Shown one piece after another: positions 1 through 5,767 of a stretch of DNA of 5,786 bases. Source of the DNA: Kiritimatiellia bacterium (GTDB lineage: Bacteria > Verrucomicrobiota > Kiritimatiellia > RFP12 > UBA3636). A program made the translations under genes and the position numbers. The first letter of the stretch is position 1. Every line of letters starts with the position of its first letter. A model generated the notes under the pieces. It saw only the letters and a program-made list of their open reading frames with translations, was not told where the DNA came from and ran no database searches. Where the stretch lies: positions 1 through 5,786 of the forward strand of contig JAFPUX010000498.1 in NCBI GenBank assembly GCA_017413145.1, written 5' to 3'.

Positions 1-906
1 GAACTCGCCCTCGGCGCGGTCGCCTCGCGCGACCCCGCGCGCGCCGCCGCGCTCGCGGGGCGATTCGGCTTCGCGCGCTCGTTCGGCTCGTACCTCGAAC
101 TCGCCGAAGACCCCGCCACGGACCTCGTCTACGTCGCCACGCCGAACACCTTCCACGCGGAGCACGCGCGCCTGTGCCTGGAGCACGGCAAGCACGTGCT
201 CTGCGAGAAGCCGTTCACCGCGAACGCGCGCGAGGCGGAGTCCGTCCTCGCGCTCGCCGCGGAGCGCGGGCTCTTCTGCGGCGAAGCGATGTGGATGCGG
301 TTCCTGCCGGCGTCGCGCGCGATCGGCGAGACGCTGCGCGCGGGACGCATCGGCGAGCCGCGGATGATCGAAGCCGTCTTCGAGGTCCCGGTGTCGGACA
401 AGGCGCGCATCCGCGAGCCCGCGCTCGGCGGCGGCGCGCTGCTCGACCTGGGCGTGTATCCGCTCGCGTTCGCGCTGCTGCACTTCGGAACGGACTACAC
501 GGACGTCACGGGCCGCGCGACGCTCCTGCCGACCGGCGTGGACGACCAGGCCGCCTTCTCGCTCGCCTGGGCGAACGGACGCATCGCCGCGCTCGCCTGC
601 TCGGCCACCGCGGCCGGCGGCGCGGACGGGCGCATCGTCGGGACGACGGGCTGCATCGACGTGCCGCTGCTCGTGCGCTGCGAAGGCTTCCGCATCTCGC
701 CGTTCGGCGGCGGCGCGCCCGAGGACGTCGCGTGCCCGTTCGAGTGCAACGGCTACGAGTACGAGCTGCGCGCCGCCGCGCGCGCCGTGGAGAACGGTCT
801 CGCGGAATGCCCCGAGGCGCCGCACGAAGCCACGCTGGCGGCGATGCGCGCGATGGACGCGCTCCGCGCCGCGTGGGGCGTGCGCTTCCCCTGCGACGCG
901 CGCTAG
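1..906 (+). CDS. Gfo/Idh/MocA-family NAD(P)-dependent oxidoreductase, 5' truncated by the window
   Basis: The frame is open from base 1 to the TAG at 904-906, giving 301 residues; about 25-30 N-terminal residues, with the GxGxxG dinucleotide-binding loop, lie outside the window. Visible in order are the end of the Rossmann fold (VYVATPNTFHAEH, about residues 43-55), the family signature CEKP (68-71) with the likely catalytic Lys70, EAMWMRFLP (95-103), and GGGALLDLGVYP (143-154) with Tyr153, followed by the C-terminal beta-sheet domain. EAMWxRF and GGGxLLDLGVYP resemble the dimeric dihydrodiol dehydrogenase / glucose-fructose oxidoreductase branch, in which this Lys and Tyr act in hydride transfer to or from a sugar or diol carbon. 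The substrate cannot be read from sequence. It is probably a soluble cytoplasmic enzyme. Its stop codon overlaps the stop of the convergent gene on the other strand. Family assignment is firm; specificity is unknown. Confidence 0.93.
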   Translation, partial: ELALGAVASRDPARAAALAGRFGFARSFGSYLELAEDPATDLVYVATPNTFHAEHARLCLEHGKHVLCEKPFTANAREAESVLALAAERGLFCGEAMWMRFLPASRAIGETLRAGRIGEPRMIEAVFEVPVSDKARIREPALGGGALLDLGVYPLAFALLHFGTDYTDVTGRATLLPTGVDDQAAFSLAWANGRIAALACSATAAGGADGRIVGTTGCIDVPLLVRCEGFRISPFGGGAPEDVACPFECNGYEYELRAAARAVENGLAECPEAPHEATLAAMRAMDALRAAWGVRFPCDAR

Positions 907-1289
907 TTCGCGTGTTCGACGAGGTTGGACGCGGCGGACACGAGGACGGAAGAGCCGTCCGTCAGCGTCACGCGGACCGTGCAACCGTTCGTTCCGGTCG
1001 CGTCGAAGCTCGCCAAGTCGGTCCCCGCGGGCCAGACGAGCGGTTCCGCGCCGGCCTCGACGCGGAACCGATCCAGCGTCTCGACCGTGACGTCGGCCGG
1101 ATCGGGAGCGTCGGGCAACCGGAAAAGGTCCTCGAGCATGTAGTCGCAGTCGCGCAGGGACCGGGCCGCCAGGTCGACTCGGGCCGAATTCCGCGCGAGG
1201 CGCACGGTCGGCGCGACGGCGTACCAGCCCATCGCGACGGCCGCGACGAAGAAGACCGATTCCAGCAGCGTGGGCGGACGGAATCGCAC
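903..1289 (-). CDS. Small membrane-anchored protein with pseudopilin-like N-terminus
   Basis: This reads as 128 residues from a GTG at 1289-1287. No ATG precedes the hydrophobic segment in a sensible position, GTG lies 4 bases after the manA stop, and a GGAG (1303-1300) sits 10 bases upstream, so translation is probably coupled to manA. The N-terminus is a few basic residues, then PTLLES (6-11) and a hydrophobic stretch to about residue 27, then a soluble part with short strands (CTVRVTLTDGSSVLVS, 103-118). TLLES followed by a hydrophobic helix resembles the N-terminal helix of type IV pilins and minor type II secretion pseudopilins, including Glu at the +5 position. The Gly normally cleaved by prepilin peptidase is replaced by Pro, so processing is doubtful. 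It could equally be an unrelated single-pass membrane protein. I do not recognise a specific family. The gene is probably real because of the tight spacing and the lack of other coding in the interval. Confidence 0.68.
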   Translation of the reverse strand: MRFRPPTLLESVFFVAAVAMGWYAVAPTVRLARNSARVDLAARSLRDCDYMLEDLFRLPDAPDPADVTVETLDRFRVEAGAEPLVWPAGTDLASFDATGTNGCTVRVTLTDGSSVLVSAASNLVEHAN

Positions 1290-1293
1290 CGCG

Positions 1294-2283
1294 TCAGATC
1301 TCCACGGAGAGGACCGTCGCGGCCGCGCCGCCCGCGCCGGCGAACTCGTAGGGGCCGAACGACGCGGGCACGAGGCAGCTGCGGCCCGCGGGAACGGCGA
1401 ACGGCTCCGCGAGCGCGGGCGAACGGATTTCGAGCGGACCGTCCGGCGCGAAGAAGATCCGGAAGCTCGCGCCGTCCGCGACGGCGGGCTCGGGCGCGCG
1501 CAGCGTCCAGCGCTCCATCGTGAAGAACTCGCTGCGGACGACGCGCTCGCGCGCGTTGCCGGCCGCCGCGGCGGGCATCGGGAACGGCGTGGAGAGTTCC
1601 ATCGCGCCGAGCTTCCAGTCGATCGACTCCATCGCCTGCGCGACATGCAGCTCGCGCGGCTTGCCGTCCTTGCCGACGCGGTCCCAGTCGTGGACGCGGT
1701 ACGTCGTGTTGGAGCTCTGCTGCACCTCGAAGACGAGGCAGCCCTCGCAGATGGCGTGGACGAGGCCGCCGGGGATGAACAGCGCCTTGCCGGGGACGGC
1801 CGGCACGGCGTTGAGGAGCGAAGAAACGGTCCCCTGCTTCACGGCGTCGGAGAAGATGCGGGGACCGACGCCCTTCTTCAGGCCGGCGCAGACGACCGCG
1901 CCCTCCGGGGCGTCGAGGAAATACCACATCTCCGTCTTCGGTTCGCCGTGCGTGCGCTCGGCGTTTGCGTCGTTGGGATGCACCTGCACCGACAGGCGGT
2001 CGCGCGCGTCGATGAGCTTGACGAGAACCGGGAACTTCCCGCCCGCCGCATCGCGGCCGACAAGCGCCGCGCCGAACGCCTCGCAGAGCGAAGCGAGCGG
2101 GCGGCCGTCGAACGGACCGCCGTCCACGACGGACATGCCGTCGGGATGGGCGCTCACCTCCCACGACTCGCCGCAGAGCGCGGGGGCGTCCGCGCGGCCG
2201 TAGCGGGAAGCGATCCGGCTCCCGCCCCAAAGGTAGTCTTTGTAGACGGGGCGGAAGAGCAGCGGAACGAGCGTTTCGCCCAT
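1294..2283 (-). CDS. manA: Mannose-6-phosphate isomerase, class I (short form)
   Basis: This 329-residue cytoplasmic enzyme interconverts mannose-6-phosphate and fructose-6-phosphate, feeding mannose into glycolysis or supplying mannose for GDP-mannose and surface glycans. The N-terminus LLFRPVYKDYLWGG (8-21) matches the short Bacillus/Bacteroidetes-type ManA, then GESWEVSAHPDG (38-49). The cupin metal site is complete: Gln100 and His102 in LSVQVHPND, Glu118 in PKTEMWYF, and His176 in PGGLVHAI. The downstream EVQQSSNTTYRVHDWDR (186-202) is also typical, with the usual Arg of the active site. Length fits the 310-330 residue short class. The start is set by the match of the N-terminus to the family; no clear Shine-Dalgarno precedes it. 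It begins 12 bases after the LysM gene stop, which suggests cotranscription and coupling. The C-terminal part is more variable but ends normally. Confidence 0.96.
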   Translation of the reverse strand: MGETLVPLLFRPVYKDYLWGGSRIASRYGRADAPALCGESWEVSAHPDGMSVVDGGPFDGRPLASLCEAFGAALVGRDAAGGKFPVLVKLIDARDRLSVQVHPNDANAERTHGEPKTEMWYFLDAPEGAVVCAGLKKGVGPRIFSDAVKQGTVSSLLNAVPAVPGKALFIPGGLVHAICEGCLVFEVQQSSNTTYRVHDWDRVGKDGKPRELHVAQAMESIDWKLGAMELSTPFPMPAAAAGNARERVVRSEFFTMERWTLRAPEPAVADGASFRIFFAPDGPLEIRSPALAEPFAVPAGRSCLVPASFGPYEFAGAGGAAATVLSVEI

Positions 2284-2295
2284 GGAACGGGCGGC

Positions 2296-3447
2296 CTAGA
2301 GCCCGAGCTCGCGGAGGACTTCGTCGGGCGACTTCTCGGCCGCCGGGGCCTCGTCGGCCGGCTTGTCGATGACCTTGACCGTCTTGCCGGCGGCCTTGCC
2401 GGAGGCCTTCGCGGCGGGCGCGGGATCCGCGGCCTTCGCGGGAGCCGCGCCGGCGGCCGGAACGTAGATCTGGGCGCCCTCGCGGAGCTTCTTCGGGTCG
2501 GTGAGGCCGTTGGCCTCCATGATCGCCTTCACGGTCGTCTTGTTCGCGATCGCGATGCGGCCGAGGATGTCGCCCTTCTTCACCGTGTAGACCGTGAAGC
2601 CTTCCTTCGCGGGAAGTTCCTTCTTCGCCTTGGCGGCGGGCGCGGCGGCCTTCTTCGGGGTCTTCGGCTTGTCCGTGATGCCGGTGCCGCGGGCGGGGAT
2701 CTTGATCTTCTGGCCGATCACGAGCTTGTTCGGATCCTTGATCGAGGGATTCGCGTCGAGGATCGCCTGGCGGGAAACGCCGTTCTTCTGGGCGATGCGG
2801 CCGAGGATGTCGCCGGCCTGGACGACGTAGACGCCGCTGCCGGCGGGAGCCTGCTTGACGACCGGGACGGGCTCCGGCGCGGGCGCGGGGGCCGGGACGT
2901 GGCGGCCGGTGCTGCCGGTCAGGCCGTCCGCTTCGATCGTGAAGGGGGTGTCGCCGCCGCCTTCGGGAATCACCTGCTCGACGTAGCTGCCGGGCTTGCC
3001 GACTTCGCGCGCGGACTTGACGACCTGCGCCTCGTACGGCGTGGTGTCCATGGCGGGACGAACCGCGGTCACCTTCTCGAGAACGGCCGGCGCGGCCGAC
3101 GGGTCGAGGGACTTCTTCGCCGGAGCGGGCGCCGGTGCGGGAGCGGGAGCCGCGACGGCGGGCGCCTCGGGCGGCACGATCGGTTCGACGACGGGCGCTT
3201 CCACGACGGGCGGTTCCACGACGACCTGTTCGACGACGACCGGTGCGGCGACGGGCGTCTCCGCGACGGGCTCCGCCGGGGCGCGGTCGGTCGAACGCGA
3301 AATCCGCGACGGACGGTCCACCGTCTCGAAGGGAATGTCGTCCGCCGTCACGCGGTCGCGGGAGCGGTTGAGCGTGCGGCAGCCCTGCGAGAGGAGTGCC
3401 GCGGCGAGGACGGCGCCGTAGACGGCGAAGAGGGAGGAGGAACGCAT
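2296..3447 (-). CDS. LysM-domain lipoprotein with Pro/Ala-rich linkers
   Basis: This 383-residue secreted protein starts with a signal sequence (1-22) ending in LLSQGC, so Cys23 is probably lipidated, although Ser rather than Leu at -3 makes the lipobox non-standard. A Pro/Val/Ala/Glu-rich low-complexity segment follows (about 55-110, with a PAPAPAPAPA run). Two LysM domains lie at about 206-251 (YVVQAGDILGRIAQ ... IGQKIKIP) and 285-330 (YTVKKGDILGRIAI ... EGAQIYVP), separated by a Lys/Ala-rich linker. A second Ala/Lys linker leads to the C-terminal KSPDEVLRELGL. LysM domains bind N-acetylglucosamine-containing glycans such as peptidoglycan, so it probably tethers the outer membrane or a partner to the cell wall. 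No catalytic domain is visible. The ATG at 3447 is supported by the signal peptide; the upstream GGAAAC is only a weak ribosome binding site. It is the first gene of a likely operon with manA. Confidence 0.92.
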   Translation of the reverse strand: MRSSSLFAVYGAVLAAALLSQGCRTLNRSRDRVTADDIPFETVDRPSRISRSTDRAPAEPVAETPVAAPVVVEQVVVEPPVVEAPVVEPIVPPEAPAVAAPAPAPAPAPAKKSLDPSAAPAVLEKVTAVRPAMDTTPYEAQVVKSAREVGKPGSYVEQVIPEGGGDTPFTIEADGLTGSTGRHVPAPAPAPEPVPVVKQAPAGSGVYVVQAGDILGRIAQKNGVSRQAILDANPSIKDPNKLVIGQKIKIPARGTGITDKPKTPKKAAAPAAKAKKELPAKEGFTVYTVKKGDILGRIAIANKTTVKAIMEANGLTDPKKLREGAQIYVPAAGAAPAKAADPAPAAKASGKAAGKTVKVIDKPADEAPAAEKSPDEVLRELGL

Positions 3448-3513
3448 GGCGTGTGTTTCCGTTGGGGGTGTTGTCGAATGCGCGAGCGCGCGGAGCGTTG
3501 CTTACGGGCGGGG

Positions 3514-3542
3514 ATTATAACGCAACGCCGCGCGCGTGTCAC
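3514..3542 (-). promoter_or_regulatory. Sigma70-type promoter for the LysM-manA-small protein operon
   Basis: Read on the minus strand, GTGACA (3542-3537) and a perfect TATAAT (3519-3514) are separated by 17 bases. This is a near-consensus housekeeping promoter and stands out as an AT-rich island in very GC-rich DNA. The predicted transcription start is near 3507, giving a leader of about 60 bases before the LysM ATG. No other promoter-like site is visible within the tightly packed downstream genes. Confidence 0.72.
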
Positions 3543-3545
3543 GCG
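3533..3545. promoter_or_regulatory. Possible operator: 13-base palindrome over the -35 element
   Basis: CGCGTGTCACGCG has two perfect 6-base arms around one central base and contains the whole GTGACA -35 hexamer of the LysM promoter. A dyad in this place could bind a repressor, but short CG-rich palindromes arise easily at this base composition, and no regulator gene is present in the window. The functional reading is inference. Confidence 0.3.
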
Positions 3546-3551
3546 AAAAAA

Positions 3552-4427
3552 TCAGACGGGGAGGCGGCGTTTCGCGGCCTTGAGCGTGTTCTTCATCAGC
3601 ATCGCGATCGTCATCGGGCCGACGCCGCCCGGCACGGGCGTGATCAGCGACGCGACCGGCGCGACGCCCGCGTAGTCCACGTCGCCGACGAGACGGTAGC
3701 CGGCCTTCTTCGACGCGTCCGGGACGCGGTTCACGCCGACGTCGACCACGACGGCGCCCGGCTTCACCATGTCCGCCGTCACGGTCCCGGGACGGCCCGC
3801 CGCCACGACGAGGACGTCCGCCGTCCGCGTGAACGCCGCGAGGTTGCGCGTGCCGGTGTGGCACATCGTCACCGTCGCGTTGCCGCCCTTCGCCTTGCGC
3901 GCGAACAGGAAGGCGACCGGCTTGCCGACGATGTTGCTGCGGCCGACGACGACCGCGTGCCTCCCGGCCGGGTCGACGCCCGACCGCGCGAGCAGCTCGA
4001 GGATGCCCGCCGGCGTGCACGGCACGAACGTGTCGAGCCCGAGCAGCAGCCGCCCGAGCGAGACGGGGTGGAAGCCGTCCACGTCCTTCTCCGGCGAGAT
4101 CGCGCGGATCACCGCCTGCTCGTCGATCCCCGCCGGCAGCGGCAGCTGCACGAGGATGCCGTCCACGCCGGGGTGCGCGTTCAGGCGCGCGATCTCCGCG
4201 AGCAGCTCGCCCTGCGACGCCGTCGCGGGCAGCCGCACCGGGAACGACCGGATGCCGCACTCGGCGCACGCGCGCTCCTTCGCGGTCACGTAGGAGACGG
4301 ACGCGGGGTTCTCGCCGACGAGCACGACCGCGAGCCCGGGCTCGACGCCCGCCGCCTTCATCGCCGCGGCCTCCGCCGCGGCCTCCGCGCGGATGTCCGC
4401 CGCGATCCCCTTTCCGTCGATGTCCAT
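3552..4427 (-). CDS. folD: Bifunctional methylenetetrahydrofolate dehydrogenase / methenyltetrahydrofolate cyclohydrolase
   Basis: FolD oxidises 5,10-methylene-THF to methenyl-THF with NADP+ and hydrolyses it to 10-formyl-THF, supplying one-carbon units for purines and formyl-methionine in the cytoplasm. The 291-residue length is normal. Signatures are complete: VGENPASVSYVTAKERACAE (37-56) with Tyr46 and catalytic Lys50, GILVQLPLP (90-98) with Gln94, KDVDGFHP (114-121) with Asp117, PCTPAGILELL (136-146), the nucleotide-binding VVGRSNIVGKP (160-170), and the C-terminal ITPVPGGVGPMTIAML (262-277). The frame stays open upstream to 4706, but the ATG at 4427-4425 is chosen because it has a GGAG (4437-4434) six bases upstream, matches the family N-terminus, and the extension would run through the divergent promoter into the neighbouring gene. 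It is divergent from the methyltransferase gene. Six T residues directly follow the stop region. Confidence 0.97.
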   Translation of the reverse strand: MDIDGKGIAADIRAEAAAEAAAMKAAGVEPGLAVVLVGENPASVSYVTAKERACAECGIRSFPVRLPATASQGELLAEIARLNAHPGVDGILVQLPLPAGIDEQAVIRAISPEKDVDGFHPVSLGRLLLGLDTFVPCTPAGILELLARSGVDPAGRHAVVVGRSNIVGKPVAFLFARKAKGGNATVTMCHTGTRNLAAFTRTADVLVVAAGRPGTVTADMVKPGAVVVDVGVNRVPDASKKAGYRLVGDVDYAGVAPVASLITPVPGGVGPMTIAMLMKNTLKAAKRRLPV

Positions 4428-4453
4428 GTGTTGCTCCGTCCGTGAGGGCGCGC

Positions 4454-4483
4454 ATTCTAGCAGAACCGCGCCGCGCCGCGCAA
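4454..4483 (-). promoter_or_regulatory. Putative folD promoter
   Basis: On the minus strand TTGCGC (4483-4478) and TAGAAT (4459-4454) are separated by 18 bases. The -10 differs from TATAAT at one position. The predicted start near 4447 leaves a leader of about 20 bases that contains the folD GGAG ribosome binding site. The elements lie in the left half of an inverted repeat whose right half carries the opposite promoter. Confidence 0.55.
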
Positions 4484-4514
4484 GACCTTGCGGCGGCGCG
4501 GCCGTTCTGCTAGA
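4456..4514. repeat. 59-base imperfect inverted repeat between divergent genes
   Basis: The outer arms TCTAGCAGAAC (4456-4466) and GTTCTGCTAGA (4504-4514) are a perfect 11-base inverted pair. The inner arms are CG-rich (4467-4480 and 4491-4503), pair with a one-base offset and mismatches, and close on CAAG-AC-CTTG (4481-4490) at the centre. The whole element fills most of the 97-base gap between folD and the methyltransferase gene. No T-run follows either arm, and it lies between two gene starts, so it is not a terminator. It mirrors the -10 and -35 elements of two opposing promoters. Confidence 0.85.
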
Positions 4515-4516
4515 CT
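4488..4516 (+). promoter_or_regulatory. Putative promoter for the rRNA methyltransferase gene, possibly leaderless
   Basis: TTGCGG (4488-4493) and TAGACT (4511-4516) are separated by 17 bases, mirroring the folD promoter in the opposite arm of the inverted repeat. The expected transcription start, about seven bases past the -10, falls near 4523, only two bases before the ATG at 4525. No purine-rich ribosome binding site is seen before that ATG, which agrees with a leaderless or nearly leaderless mRNA. Confidence 0.5.
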
Positions 4517-4524
4517 CCGGCGCC

Positions 4525-5742
4525 ATGAACGACACCTTTTCCGCGCAGCCTTCCGACGTCGTCGTGACGTGCTCGTCCGGCGTCGCTCCGGTCCTTTCGC
4601 GCGAGATCGCCGCGCTCGGCTTCAAGGTCGGCGCCGTCGGCGAAACGTCCGTCGAGACCGAGGGCACGCTCGCGGACTGCATGCGCCTCAACCTGCACCT
4701 GCGCACCGCGCACCGCGTGCTCTACGCGCTCGACCGTTTCCGCGCGCGCCGCGGGGAAGACCTCTACGACGAGCTCGTCTCGATCCCGTGGGAGCGCTAC
4801 CTCGACCCGGACGGCTACTTCTCCGTCGACCGCGCCGTCGACAACCCCACGATCCGCGACACGCGCTTCGCGGCGCTCAAGGTCAAGGACGCCGTCGCCG
4901 ACCGCATGCGCAACGCCTGCGGCCGCCGTCCGAACTCCGGCAAGGAGCGCACCGACGCGTGCCTCTTCCTGCACTGGATCGGCGAACGCGCGTCGATCTA
5001 CGTCGACACGACCGGCCAGTCGCTCTCCTTCCGCGGCTACCGCGCCGAGTCGAGCGCCGCGCCGCTGCGCGAATCGCTCGCCGCCGCGCTCGTCCTTTCG
5101 TCCGGCTGGGACCGCCGCGCGCCTTTCCTCAACCCGATGTGCGGCGGCGGCACGCTCGCGGTCGAGGCGCTCTGGATCGCGCAGGAGCGGCCGCCCGCGC
5201 TGCTGCGCGACAACTTCGCGTTCATGCACCTGGCGTGCTTCGAGCCCTCGCTCTGGACCGACCTGCGCGGCGCCGCGCTCCGGCGCTTCGAGGAGACGCG
5301 CCGCGCGCCCGTGGAGATCTTCGCGTCCGACATCGACGGCGCGATGGTCCGCGCGACGTTGAAGAACGCGGCCGCCGCCGGCGACGAAGCCCGCGCGATC
5401 CGCGCCGAGACGTGCGACGTCGTCGCGTCCCCGCACCCGCCCTGCCCCGCCGGCGCGTCCGGCGTCGCGATCCTCAACCCGCCCTACGGCGGCCGCATCG
5501 GCGACCCGACGCGCCTGCGCGACACCGACGAGGACCTCGGCGTCTTCCTGCAGGCCGCCGCGGCGGACGGCTACCGCGGCTACGTCTTCACCGGCAACCC
5601 CGAGCTCGCCGAAGCCGCCGGCCTGCGCGCGGAGCGCTCGCGCCGCTTCTACTCCGGCGACCTGGAGTGCACGCTCCTGGAGGAGCCGTCGCTCGACGAC
5701 GCCGCGCGCCGCCGCTTCGCCCGCCGCCACCGCGCGGACTGA
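4525..5742 (+). CDS. THUMP-domain class I SAM-dependent rRNA methyltransferase (RlmL/YpsC type)
   Basis: This 405-residue protein has the layout of the RlmL half of E. coli RlmKL and of stand-alone YpsC, which make N2-methylguanine in 23S rRNA; the RlmK half is absent. An N-terminal ferredoxin-like/THUMP region (about 10-165) ends in IYVDTTGQSLSFRGYR (158-173), then APLRESLAAALVL (179-191). The Rossmann methyltransferase domain follows: motif I FLNPMCGGGTLAVEAL (201-216), the SAM-ribose acidic region ASDIDGAMV (267-275), and the catalytic motif NPPYGGRIG (318-326). Motif I has Asn203 where RlmL has Asp, and Gly208 where it usually has Ser. The frame is open upstream to 4393, but the ATG at 4525 is chosen because the protein begins family-like there and the extension would cross the promoter and overlap the folD start. 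The exact modified base is inferred from the family. Confidence 0.92.
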   Translation: MNDTFSAQPSDVVVTCSSGVAPVLSREIAALGFKVGAVGETSVETEGTLADCMRLNLHLRTAHRVLYALDRFRARRGEDLYDELVSIPWERYLDPDGYFSVDRAVDNPTIRDTRFAALKVKDAVADRMRNACGRRPNSGKERTDACLFLHWIGERASIYVDTTGQSLSFRGYRAESSAAPLRESLAAALVLSSGWDRRAPFLNPMCGGGTLAVEALWIAQERPPALLRDNFAFMHLACFEPSLWTDLRGAALRRFEETRRAPVEIFASDIDGAMVRATLKNAAAAGDEARAIRAETCDVVASPHPPCPAGASGVAILNPPYGGRIGDPTRLRDTDEDLGVFLQAAAADGYRGYVFTGNPELAEAAGLRAERSRRFYSGDLECTLLEEPSLDDAARRRFARRHRAD

Positions 5743-5751
5743 ACCGCCCGC

Positions 5752-5758
5752 GAGGAGG
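5752..5758 (+). promoter_or_regulatory. Strong Shine-Dalgarno GAGGAGG before a GTG start
   Basis: GAGGAGG is close to the full anti-Shine-Dalgarno complement and lies nine bases before a GTG at 5768. It sits ten bases downstream of the methyltransferase stop, suggesting a cotranscribed next gene. Confidence 0.6.
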
Positions 5759-5767
5759 ACCGCCGCC

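Noticed and set aside
174..1523. Plus-strand frame of 449 codons overlapping the oxidoreductase and running into manA
   Set aside because: The translation is Arg/Ala-rich and low in complexity, and the overlapping frames encode recognised proteins.
3120..3260. Repetitive GC-rich DNA (GCGGGAGCGGGAG, ACGACGGGCG units) suggesting a repeat element or CRISPR-like array
   Set aside because: It encodes the Pro/Ala/Val/Glu-rich linker of the LysM lipoprotein in frame; unit lengths are irregular and there are no spacers.
3546..3580. Possible intrinsic terminator at the end of folD: hairpin AGGCCGCGAAACGCCGCCT (minus strand, 3580-3562) and a T6 run (3551-3546)
   Set aside because: About ten bases separate the stem from the T-run, the stem has a C-C mismatch, and it lies inside the folD coding sequence, so it is a poor match to an intrinsic terminator.
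1270..3675. Very long plus-strand open frame (801 codons) across the manA and LysM genes
   Set aside because: It is antisense to two well-supported genes; its translation is Arg/Gly/Asp-rich without domain signatures, as expected from shadow frames in GC-rich DNA.
4456..4514. The inverted repeat as a bidirectional terminator or small mobile element
   Set aside because: It lies between two gene starts, not ends, has no flanking T-runs, no target-site duplication and no second copy in the window.
4428..4706. N-terminal extension of folD to an ATG at 4706
   Set aside because: The extension crosses the divergent promoter and lies antisense to the methyltransferase gene; the internal ATG at 4427 has a good ribosome binding site and gives the normal FolD length.
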